A DNA stretch of 64,000 nt. Source: Petrosia ficiformis (taxonomy: Eukaryota; Porifera; Demospongiae; Haplosclerida; Petrosiidae). Below, piece by piece: positions 12,441 through 23,263 of the stretch (position 1 is the first letter of the stretch; every line of letters starts with the position of its first letter). Where the stretch lies: contig OX345639.1 of the NCBI GenBank assembly GCA_947044365.1, forward strand, positions 6,195,718 through 6,259,717, read 5' to 3'. Below the pieces are notes generated by a model that did no database searches, was not told where the DNA came from, and was given only the letters and a program-made list of their open reading frames with translations. Made by a program: the position numbers and the translations under genes.

Positions 12441-13262
12441 CAGTGAAATTTTTGACTGATTTTTATCTATTTTTCACTATAATCAGTCACATAAATATTA
12501 ATTTTATAACAACATTCTACAATGCATTGTAATATTATTTTCTGAATTCACATTCTCATTTTGTATTCTTGTTTTAAACAACACACTACCTTGATTCTCA
12601 AATACTAACGTAGTCAAGAGTAAATTATCATTAAAGCAAAGAATAGGACTTGTTTTTGTTTGGTATAACCAAAATGTCACATAACTTACATCTAATGAAG
12701 ACAGTCATAGGTATATTAGTTAAACATTCCTTATAAGGAAGTGATCAGATATCTCAAAATATTCTTTCAAAGTCTACAACTGCCAAGACATGTACATTAA
12801 AACTATAGAAAACTATTTTCTACCATCCCTCTAAATGTTTTATCTAGTCATAAAGCGTTTGCTGTTCGTTGACTGAGAGAAATTATATATGAAGCTGATT
12901 GCATTACCCTTTGTAAGGCTTTGTTCCCTGTTTTAAATGTTGTCATCATTGTACACCCTAATACAAAATTAGTGAACATTAAAATCATATACATGTAATT
13001 AAATGTAACACAGGATTTTTGTTCCAGAGACAATAGTGTAGATATACAAAACTATAATTATCTCCCTGTTACAAGAATGTCTGTAGTAATTATCATGCAA
13101 CAAAATAGCTTCATGACTACAAACACAGAGTAGTAATCTCATGCATAAGTATATTTATTAACTACTATACAATAATTTATAGACACTACTGTTGATTCGT
13201 GTCGAACAAGGTTGGTGATATTATTATGTTATACGTAGCTTAACAAAAACTAATTGTTTTGT
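12441..13262. other. Convergent intergenic region
   Basis: 3' flanks of the second death-domain gene (+) and MRPS10 (-). AT-rich, with no coding segment supported on either strand and no clear structured RNA. Confidence 0.5.
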
Positions 13263-15844
13263 TCATCTTTTCTTTACTACTTTATCAGAAGAGCTCTCTT
13301 GTTTTAGTGGTTGCATTAAGAGCTTTGGGAGAACATCAAGTTCCTCCTGCAATACAGTAAAGATAAATGGTTTGTGTTTTAATTGAGTCACAAATACATA
13401 TCATGTATGTTAATGTAACTGAATTCAAAGACCTAACTGCTCACCTGATAAACACTCATTGTTACTCCTTCAGGTAAGTTTCTTTGTATGTACTCTAAAA
13501 ATACATCAGCTGTTGTTCCTGTAATTTGTTTTATCTGAAAGTGAGGTTGAAGTACATACATGTAAATACACATGTACCACTATACATTTTTGACAGTGGT
13601 TGGTATATAGAAATAATTACTACTTATTGTATATACCTGTACAAGTCTGCTATGATTCCTCATCTCATATTGTACTCTATGTTTCTTGTAAATATGAGGT
13701 GATTTTAGCACTGTGAATTTTTGAATACGAGTAGGGAGAGCTACTCTGTATAATGGAATATGGTAAACAATGTGACATTTGCAGCATCAAAAGTATATAA
13801 TCTGATTAAGGTAGTGAAAGAGCATCTAAAAACCTTTGATAGGTTTTCACATCATAAGTCTTATATACATGCAGTGGTGTGGAAACAGCCAGTCATGCAG
13901 GACATTGTCCGATAAATCTAGTGAATATCCGGTAAATTGAAACTAAACTGTATACAAAGTATATGGGGAGCAGGACAAGAGTTATGAAAATAGGTTGAAA
14001 TGTCTGGCAGGTTGCTCAATATTTCCACACCCCTGTATACATGTACATGGCAAAACTTCGCAAGTCTCAACCTGGGCACATTAGAGGAAAAGACTTGGAA
14101 ATGTCTCAACCCAGGATGATGTTATAGCATCAGTAGTCACTTTAGAGAGTATACCTTCTGTTATTTACAAGTGAAGGTATGTTAGTTAACCAACTTGAGG
14201 GCATGTCTAAGAGATGTCAGCAAAAAATGGTGGACTTTCCAATAGATAATAGATAGGAATTGAGGGTAATGCAGGTATGCATACATTCAAAGTCATCAGA
14301 CAAATAAATGGACAGAACCGATCTCTTAACTGGATTGTGCATACATGCACATAGTACATAATTATAGTATCGTCATTAATCAAAGTTAGAACCACCTTTG
14401 GTACTCCTGATAACAATTGAAACAAAGCCATTTCCCCCATAAATTTCCAACTCACTTTCCTCCCATGTTGATTCCTAGGGCTTTGCCAGCTGTAATTACA
14501 AACTTCATGTAGCTATCTAAAACTGCATAGTCAAAGCTATTTACCTAAAGTGTAGAGAAATAGTACAATTTGTATGAACTAGATATACCAAATTTAAATG
14601 AATAATTAATTAAGCAACTATTTATGACCTATGTTTGGTATGATGAACACATTCAAAAATGAGAGACAACAAACTAGCTCTAGCTCTAAGGTTGATGTGA
14701 AAAATACTCAAGCATTACTTTTCAATGGTTGTACATGCATGTGTCATATTTATACCTTAACATTTATTTTAGAATATAATCTTTCAGGAATAAATTCTTC
14801 TTCTTTGTCTGAAATCTACAGTAAGGAAATTTTAAAGAAATTATGGCCTAACAACTGAAGCTACTTGTTGGATTATATTCGTTTGATAAAAACTAGACTC
14901 TATAGTTCAGAGAGAAATGTTTGATCTTTATGGTCAGAGACATAGTGTTCCCTAAAAACCTTATTATGAAACAGGCTGACCCCAAAAATGTGGTCACTAC
15001 TGTAAGTTTGTAACATATACTAGCCTGTTCTGTAACTGCATGTATGAAAAAGGGTGATCACTGGTTGTATAATTTCACTAAATTCTGGTGAAACAGTTTT
15101 TGTATGGATTCTCCCATATAAGTGATACATTGTTTTTCTAAGCCAGGTGGCTGCTTTAATATTTTCTAAGCCTATTGTGGCTGTGTTTTATGAATTTTAT
15201 AAGCCATTGTGGCTGCTTATTTGTTTGTTAATCATTTCTACGCTTTTGCTAGCATGCTAGGCATATGATTTTTCATGCATCACTTTTACACTGTTGATTT
15301 TAAATGGCCTAAAATATTATGTTGCATTCAGGTTTGTATACTGACTTATGCACTAACTGAATTCTACATGAAAACAAACAATTGACCTGGCTGACCATTG
15401 GTTAGAACCACGGAATCCAGGACAATACTACAGTTGATTGCAGTTGCGTTTGAACATTGCAGATTGCGTGTATGTTTGGCATACACACAATCCACAATTG
15501 TTCAAACGCAACTTTAATCGACTGTAGCACATATATATACAAAAAGGAAACATACACACCCTGCTTCTCGGGCAAAATTATAATTATTAGCATCCTCTAT
15601 ACTTATAATACATATTTCGTTATGTGCATAATATATTATAGATATAATAATAATTATTTCTCACTGAATATTTACAAACTGATTGAAAAGATGGATTAGC
15701 ACATACACCAATATTAGTGGGATGAATTATCCTGAAAGGAATAATAATTATGAATATCCATAATACAGTAGTTGTTAAATCCAACCTTGATATTAAGTTA
15801 GGAAATGGTTTCCAGTTTTGCAGTAAAATCCTGAAAACAGCCAT
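13263..15844 (-). CDS. MRPS10: Mitochondrial ribosomal protein uS10m (MRPS10), 6 exons, 169 aa
   Basis: uS10m is a head-domain protein of the mitoribosomal small subunit. Exons in transcription order: 15844-15767, 14815-14756, 14544-14456, 13745-13637, 13534-13445, 13346-13263. All are GT-AG, phases agree, and 170 codons include TGA. Exon 1 encodes a basic amphipathic start ([20 protein letters not shown]) typical of a mitochondrial presequence. Exon 2 has the TISDKEEEF region and exon 3 [10 protein letters not shown]. Exons 4-5 hold the hallmark segments [20 protein letters not shown] and [18 protein letters not shown]. Exon 6 is a short charged tail. Length and every block follow metazoan MRPS10. 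Exon 1 is separated by an intron of about 950 bp. The start lies 79 bp from the divergent RCC1-like gene, suggesting a shared promoter. Confidence 0.95.
13872..14035. mobile_element. hAT-like MITE with 8-bp target-site duplication (MRPS10 intron 3)
   Basis: A 164-bp element begins CAGTGGTGTGGAAA and ends TTTCCACACCCCTG (14-bp terminal inverted repeats, one mismatch). It is flanked on both sides by the 8-bp direct duplication tatacatg (13864-13871 and 14036-14043). CAG-type ends with an 8-bp duplication are the signature of hAT elements; no transposase is encoded. A related copy lies at 39800-39934 and a single matching end at 45218-45231. Confidence 0.88.
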
Positions 15845-15923
15845 GCTTATTCTAATTTAATTTATAAAATTACTTTCACTTGTACGTATAAATAGATCTA
15901 AAATAGAACCACTCACTTAATTA
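15845..15923. promoter_or_regulatory. 79-bp divergent promoter region between MRPS10 and RCC1-like gene
   Basis: The two start codons face away from each other with only 79 bp between them. A TATA-like tataaatag at 15887-15895 lies 29 bp before the RCC1-like ATG. If it is a working TATA box the 5'UTR would be only a few bases long, so it may instead be incidental. A shared bidirectional promoter is inferred from the spacing. Confidence 0.5.
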
Positions 15924-17099
15924 ATGTCTGTGTGGACTTGGGGTAGTGACATTTATGGTCGTCTAGGTCATGGAACAGAGGACAAAAATCTTGAATTTCC
16001 ATCAGAAGTGAAAGTTTTATCTGGTCTCCAACTAAAATCAGTTGCATGTGGCTCTGCTCACAATATAGTGATTGATGTCAATGGACAGTGTTATACATGG
16101 GGTAAATGTCACTGTGGTCAGCTGGGACATGGGGAGGTAGACCGTGATGAACATGTACCACGGCCTGTGGAAGCTTTAAGAGGGGTGATAGTTGATTCAG
16201 TAGGGGCGGGTGACTCCCATGTAGTAGCTGTAACGAATGAGGGACAAGTTTACTCGTGGGGTGTAGGTTACTATGGGGTCTTGGGCCATGGAGATGAAAC
16301 AACTCTCACCCTCCCAAAACGAATAGAAGCATTATCAAATCAATTTATTACTTCTGCTTCAGCTGGAGCTTATCATAGTGTTGCACTTACCAAAGAAGGA
16401 TCAGTATGTTTGTGGGGAAGAGACAACTGTGGACAGTTAGGTCAACCTGCAAAGAAAATAGCAGGGCTTATTAAAGACATACGTCTCAACCAAAAAATAC
16501 CTATTGTATATGAGAATCAACATATCGATACTAAATACAAGATTGCAAGTGCTTGTAATAATCATACTCTACTCTTGTTGGAATCTGGTGCCGTGCTCTC
16601 TCTTGGATTTAATGAAAATGGAGAACTTGGTCGTAAGAAAGCTGAAAAAGATGCCGAGGATGATCCAATTATTGATCCATCATATTTCAGAGGTCAAGAT
16701 GAACGCATTGAACCTGTAAAACTAGTATGTGCAGGTTGGAAACATTGTGCTGCTATAACAGTATCGGGTTGTTTGTATACGTGGGGACATGGTGCTTACG
16801 GAAGATTGGGACAAGGTCACTGCAGGAATGAGCCAAATCCTAAACAGGTGAAAGAAGTTGCTGGTGAAAAATCTGAAACACCACATTTTAAAGATGTTGG
16901 ATGTGGTGAGTCTCATACTGTAGCATTAGATGAAGATGGAATTATTTGGGCATGTGGTAGTGGACATTATGGTAAATTGGGACTCCCTATTGATGGTTCT
17001 AGTTTTATCTCTAAATTTCACTCCCTTTCTTTTCGAAAGGACTCGTTGTCTGGTGTGTGTTGTGGTACAAATCATAGCATGGCATATCATATAGTTTAA
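15924..17099 (+). CDS. RCC1-like seven-repeat beta-propeller protein, intronless, 391 aa
   Basis: A single uninterrupted exon from ATG to TAA. Seven RCC1 units are visible by their W-G/G-x-LG signature: TWGSDIYGRLGHG, TWGKCHCGQLGHG, SWGVGYYGVLGHG, LWGRDNCGQLGQ, SLGFNENGELGR, TWGHGAYGRLGQG and ACGSGHYGKLGLP, each followed by a GxxHS/T-type strand. Seven blades make a closed propeller with nothing left for another domain. RCC1 propellers act as Ran exchange factors, chromatin binders or adaptors; this sequence is not close enough to RCC1 itself to claim Ran activity. The lack of introns contrasts with intron-rich neighbours and could mean an old retrocopy. Confidence 0.92.
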   Translation: MSVWTWGSDIYGRLGHGTEDKNLEFPSEVKVLSGLQLKSVACGSAHNIVIDVNGQCYTWGKCHCGQLGHGEVDRDEHVPRPVEALRGVIVDSVGAGDSHVVAVTNEGQVYSWGVGYYGVLGHGDETTLTLPKRIEALSNQFITSASAGAYHSVALTKEGSVCLWGRDNCGQLGQPAKKIAGLIKDIRLNQKIPIVYENQHIDTKYKIASACNNHTLLLLESGAVLSLGFNENGELGRKKAEKDAEDDPIIDPSYFRGQDERIEPVKLVCAGWKHCAAITVSGCLYTWGHGAYGRLGQGHCRNEPNPKQVKEVAGEKSETPHFKDVGCGESHTVALDEDGIIWACGSGHYGKLGLPIDGSSFISKFHSLSFRKDSLSGVCCGTNHSMAYHIV

Positions 17100-17446
17100 T
17101 TTTAATATCTATTTATTATATATTGTGGTACAGACTCATCTATTGTTTAATAGTACTAGCTACTATTTTTATTACTGCATGTTCCGTGAGAATATTTTTT
17201 TGTATTTTAAAAACTTTTTTTTTTGAGATGATGAATGTATTCATGCAAGATTACAATATTATATTAGATAGATGTAGTCAGGTATAAATATACACCAGGC
17301 TATGTTAGGATAAATAATAAAAAAAGATAATGCAATTATAATTATGCTTGTATATAATGAACTTTAACAAAAAACGGATCAATAAGAATATACAAAAATC
17401 AAATACATACACTGCAAATGGAGTGATGAGTGAACAAGTAAATCAG
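17100..17446. other. Convergent 3' intergenic region (RCC1-like / TBP)
   Basis: AT-rich tail-to-tail spacer of 347 bp containing the 3' ends of both genes. An A-rich ataataaaaaaag run at about 17315 could serve polyadenylation. Otherwise I see nothing. Confidence 0.4.
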
Positions 17447-20180
17447 TTATGTCGTTTTCTTGAAGTTTTTAAGGATTGGATAAATGTTATTAAAAGCTTC
17501 TATAATCTGACTTCTCTCTTTTGCACCTGTGATATATTTATAAAAGAGTATTTTGGAAAGTCACAGTACTTGTATCATTTGGAAGTGACTCACCTGTTAG
17601 AACAACTTTGCCAGATACAAATATGAGAAGTACGATTTTTGGTCTCACCATACGATATATTAAACCAGGAAATAGTTCAGGCTCATAGCTATAATTATTA
17701 GCATGAGAAAAGGTGACATGTATATTATTAAAATTATATGTATAATTTATGACTTGTTAGCTGGTACACACACATATATTCAAGCAGAATATAATATTAT
17801 AAACAGGATGTGATGAATATTTTGGGTGGAGACCTCCCCATTACATGAAATCAGATGGGTCTCCTGTGTACCATTATAACCAATGAAAAGAGCACATGGT
17901 CTTGTATTAAAATATAATTCATAGCCATATTACCAAATCAAAGGGTAGAGCTCACCTTGAAAACTGACTATGTGCAACAACAAGACCTTCTAATCGAATA
18001 GGAAATTTTACATCACAACTACCAACCATATTTTGTACTTTAAACTCCATGAATCTTGCCTAAGAAATAATGTATTAATGAAGACAAATAATAAATATGT
18101 TATAACTAACAGGAAAGCCAAGCTTTTGGATAATTCTTGCATATTTTCTTGCAGCCAATCTTGATAGCTCTTCACTGAAATTTGAATGTAACACACATGT
18201 AGTCCAACTATGAATATTGTCCATGTCATGTTTAGAATGTTTACAAACCTTTTAGCACCAGTACAGACCATCTTTCCAGAACTGAAAACTAAGGCAGTTG
18301 TTCTAGGTTCTCTGATCCTCATAATTACAGCTGCAAAACGCTACAGTAATTGAATACAATTTAATCACTACAAATCTATAATTCAATATTCTCGTATGCA
18401 TTTACATGCACTTGCAACTATGAACACAAGCAAGCATCCACTCCTCTAACTACATGCATACCTTTGGATTATATTCTGCATTTCTGGCTCTAAGAGCAAT
18501 ATCCTTGAGATCAAGTTTACATCCCAGAGTAACAGTAGAAACAATATTTCTGGGGGATTGTAACAGAACATTAATAAGTACTTTGTGGATGATGTCAATT
18601 ATATACAGACAACTATGTTTACTGGATGATGGATGCAACTGTGTATATAAGTACAAAATCCACTTTACACATACATAAAGTCTGTTCACATTCACAATGA
18701 CCTCAAAATTAGGATGTTATATGTAATATAGTGTATAGTTTTGTCATAAACCATTATATTATACAAAAAAGGGTTGTTTCTTCATATATAAGAAGTCACG
18801 AATTATGTTACATTAATATAGTCTCATATGGTATAAGAATTATCTATTATTATGTTAGGTGTACTGACATTGTTAGGGTATATTTTTGTTCTTACTCAAG
18901 CATGAAATTATTGTATTCTGTGGTTTGTATAAGTATTATACTATTTTGAATGTGTAATATAGCTACTATACTATCCTTATATGAAATGATGACCCAAAAA
19001 AGAACAGGAAAGATAATTAAAAATGGTGTTGGTTACTGTTAACATTTTTGAGGTAATGGTGAACATGACTTTTATTTGGATTAACACACAACACTGAAGG
19101 CTGAGTACAGAATTTTGTTTACAAGTTAACACACAGTTATATACACATGATAATTGGAATGATTTATAACAATGTGACTAAAATAAAAGTAAATATGTGA
19201 TATTTCATACTGAAGTTGAGGAACAATTCCTAAACTTTCAGCAGTAGCAGACATAGGTGTCCTCGGAGAAGAAACAGGGTTAATGTAAAAAGAAGAGGAT
19301 GGAGAAGCAAGGGGAGAAGGAGATGGAAGTTGCGAGGGACCAGGTGATGGAGTGGGGAATATATGAGAAGGTGGAGGTGCAGATGGTGGAGGCATGAGTG
19401 CACTTGATGGTTGTGGTGTATGTCCTGTTGGGGTTGGTGGAATTGGTGCTTGTTGCTGTGTGTATAGAATAGAAGGATACATTCTATCAAATAACACAAT
19501 AAACTTCTGCTGAATTATATTTCATGAATTGATCAGAGCCTTTACATGTCTTAATAACAACAAGTACATTTAGCATGGAAGTTATAAATTTTTTGCTAGA
19601 ATATTTACAAGCTCTATTACAACTGAAATTATGTATGTAAGATGTACTGGTGTCAAAATACTGTATTGAACAGTCAAAGTACAATTACTTTGACAGATTA
19701 AGTGAAAAGAACAGCACCTCTTTAATAAACATAATATTCCTACTCACCATGCATCCAACCCATACGAGTCAGAGGTGTAGTGAGTATGAATATTAACGAT
19801 GTGCCATTCTTTTCATGTAATCTGCTTTAACAGTGTACTAGATGTATTTAAATCTTCAAGTATACAGATAATACAGGATGTCAAACTGAGGTTGCACAAA
19901 CAGTATACAAGTAAACCAATCTTGTGCAGAAACCCTATTGTCTCTAGGATCGAAGGACCATACCCATTTGTGGAATCAGTTATCCTACATCATTCCACAA
20001 GTACTCAAATTAAAGTACACCTAAGTGCAGTATGTCTGGACCTTTATTAAAAAATATAAAGTAATAGAATCAACCCACCTCCATGAATCTAGTCATGGGT
20101 GTCATTGGAGGTTCATGTAAGGGCGAAGCAAGAGCGAATGGAGTTGCTCTCTGTTGATTTGGCTGTTCATCTCTGCTCAT
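17447..20180 (-). CDS. TBP: TATA-binding protein (TBP), about 307 aa
   Basis: TBP is the saddle-shaped core promoter factor of TFIID, TFIIIB and SL1. Exons in order: 20180-20079, 19509-19211, 18549-18462, 18340-18249, 18174-18111, 18059-17956, 17688-17594, 17526-17447. Phases agree and the total is 308 codons including TAA. The N-terminus (about 125 aa) is Pro/Ser/Thr/Gln-rich low complexity. The C-terminal core starts at [14 protein letters not shown] and holds both direct repeats, including [48 protein letters not shown] and [17 protein letters not shown], nearly identical to other animals. The start of exon 3 is ambiguous: 19509 or a pyrimidine-supported acceptor at 19455, both in frame. 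A possible extra exon at about 19805-19745 does not keep the frame. Confidence 0.96.
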
Positions 20181-20494
20181 TTTCCAATTCCTTTTATACT
20201 TGGCAGTATCAGTATCACTGTGATTATTATCGCTCACGTGGATCCCACATGATAATCACGTTTTTTGATTTTAAACATTCGTGAACGGAGTAGATACGAG
20301 TGGCGCGAAAGTTGACTTGGGAGAGGCAGAAAGTTTCTTGAAAGTTTGCTTCATTGTCCATCTTTTCAGTCTGTTTCAAGGTTTTGTCCTACCTATGTCA
20401 AAGTCATTACCTCTATATTGTAGCAGCATTGTTACAGGCCTACCTAAAACAGTGATTCGTTGTATGATTGGTAAATGAAGACCATTTTTCTACA
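20181..20494. promoter_or_regulatory. Divergent promoter region TBP / BAZ1A with E-box and E2F-like site
   Basis: A 314-bp head-to-head spacer between the TBP and BAZ1A start codons. It contains CACGTG at 20235-20240 (within tcacgtgg) and GCGCGAAA at 20303-20310, which match the bHLH E-box and E2F consensus respectively. Both lie in a locally less AT-rich patch. Function is inferred from position and consensus only. Confidence 0.5.
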
Positions 20495-23230
20495 ATGCCA
20501 CTACTACATCGAAAACCATTTAAGCCACGTCAAATTCCTGATAACCTGAAAGCTGACGAGGAAGTATTTGTGTGTTCTTACACAAAAGAAGCGTTCAGAA
20601 ATTACGAGTAAGTTTTTCCAGTGTGTAAAATTTAGATATGTTTCCCTTAATGGAGTTAACTGTAATGTATAATGTTATAACAGGTGCATTGAAACATTTA
20701 AGGAAGAATCATTTCCCTGTCTTACATTTGTCTATTAATATTATGTTTTAATACACAAGTGCATTTCTGCATAGTATGTTGCTTTACTATTGTTTTAATG
20801 ATAAAACAAAGGGCAACCCAATATTCCTAATCACAAAATGGGTGGAGCTATATGTTAATTGGTTGTCACTTTCCTTCTTTGTGCAGAGATTTCTTCAATC
20901 GTCAATTTCTTTGTAAAACATCAGCCTGGTCATGTGAACTAACGGGTCAACATAATCTCACATATGAACAAGCTATCAAGAGTGAGAGAGAAGCAAATGA
21001 AACGCTAAATTCTATTCAAGACTGTTACAAGAAAGCAATCCTTTCTTTGTTGCATCATACATATCGAACAAACATCAAGACTGTTGTAGGAGAAGTGTCT
21101 ACATTTTTCAAGGATCGGTATATAGTTGGAGAGGAAGTGGAATATTATTTTACACCAGGAGATAAAAGGTAGCGTATGTGTAATGTATTAATTATAATAA
21201 CTTATGTACTAACTGTGTGTGTGTGTGTGTGTGTCTTTTATGACTAAATGCTGTAGAATCATAATTATGAGTACGAAAAATTATAGATATAAAAGCAAGC
21301 GAAAAAGGGTCAAAAGTACATGTACATGTAACAAAATGTTTTATTCTGGTATAGCACAAAATTCACAGAAACCAAATACTATAGTGATTTCAGTTTTATT
21401 AGTTTTTATGGCCCGTAGGGCCATCCCTATAATTGCTTTCCACGGGGTTTAATGTATATGTGTTATATATATCATGTTTCAGAGGTCTATATGCGTTATA
21501 TAAACCTGCCACGAGGTAAGATATCACCCGAGGGCGTAGCCCGAGGGTGATATCATCCGAGTTGGCAGGTTTATATAACGCATATAGACAGATGAAACAT
21601 GTTATATCTGATATATTTTAGAATGAGATTCATACCTTGGATTGTCCTGCAAGAGGTTGTCATTGAGTCCGTAAGAAATCGCCATCGAGTTTCAGAAGGT
21701 TGATATTTTAAAATATCAACCTATTTTGAGGTTTATATGAGAAATATAAACTTACACGCCCCATAGAAATGTATGGGCTATGAATCTCATTATGAGATAT
21801 ATATATATATATATATATATGTTTGTGTCACTTGCGCGACTATGCGTTGTATACGTAGTTAAGGAAGTTGCGTCATTCCCGGGGGCTCGGTCAATTAATG
21901 GGCATGGCGCGTAAAAGAATGCGCGTTTGAGCTACAGAGCAGCCGAGGAAGCTTCAGAAAGGATGTAAAACTGCTAATAACTGTTGTATATACAGTATAA
22001 ATAGTATGCAAGAATCTTTAACAAGTAAGTATGATAGGTTGTTGAGTTTCAGACACGAGGAAGTCGTCATTTAGAACCTTGAAGGAGTACTTCAGTCAGT
22101 TCATCAAAGATCTGTGTACTGATTTAGACTGCAATCAGGCTTACACTTACTTCTTCAGGCCCCAGCTTTCGAGTACACAGAAAGGTAGAAACACTAGTGA
22201 CATCAGCAATGCTTAATACATAGTCATCACAAAGCAAATATAGGGATGTTTTTTTCTCTATATACACTTTAAGTAGTATAATACCTTGACTAGCTGTTGT
22301 GAAACTCTTGACCAAGTGATTGTTATAGTTTGAGTAGGACGAGGTTTTAAAGTAGGCCATTATCACTATAATTAATATTTAAATGGTGTTTTCTCAAAAT
22401 CTAATTTTCACAGTAATTGAAATTTGAGTAGCCATAACTTAGCAATGGTAACTTACTAAGTCACACTGCAAACCAGCATGAAGCTGATGATGTCTATAAT
22501 GCATACTGCATACATGTACATGGGAAAAATACAATTTGAAATTTGTTAATTTTAACTCCTTTTCACTTGCTCTGTCACAAATTATTAGGGCTGTTACAAA
22601 TAGTATTTTTTTGGTGTTTGAATATTCATTTAGTTTAACAAAAGGATATCCAAATATTTGCTTGCTTTCAGAGAGAAATGTGAAATATCAAATATTAGCT
22701 CACCATTTTGCTGTAAACAATGAATGCACTAAAGTGCAGAACCCTCGCTAGCTACTGCTAAACAGCATGGCTTTAGAACAACTTTGCCTAAGTAACATAT
22801 TGCAACAGCCCGAAACACACCATTCGTATCAACACTAAGAAGTCAGTAGTACATCATGAATATGCAAATTATGGGGATAGCATGGCCATTAGATCTCTTG
22901 AGAACTAGCGAATTTCTGGACAAAACTTCACAAATACACATGTAGTTGAATAAACACTCGTTAGGACGATAGACAAAGCCCAAGAAACAAAGCTTCACAG
23001 ATACAAAAGTTAGTGTTTCAGTGTTTTCTGCTGACATCAGCAAAAACGATACAATTTCAAGATGGCGACAGATCGATGAGAATTTACACGGCTATTTCTC
23101 TGCAACAAGACGAGTTCAGAACAAATCGCTTTTATTTCTTACCTGTCACTATACCAGTATTCTGCAGATATGCTCAGAAACCAGTAAGACCTTGCAGGAT
23201 CAAGCGGTAACACACAGACACACACACACA

Positions 23231-23263
<33 letters not shown>

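Noticed and set aside
14631..14858. Plus-strand open frame of 75 codons resembling a small gene
   Set aside because: The same bases on the minus strand are MRPS10 exon 2 (14756-14815) with correct splice sites and family sequence; the plus frame is its shadow.
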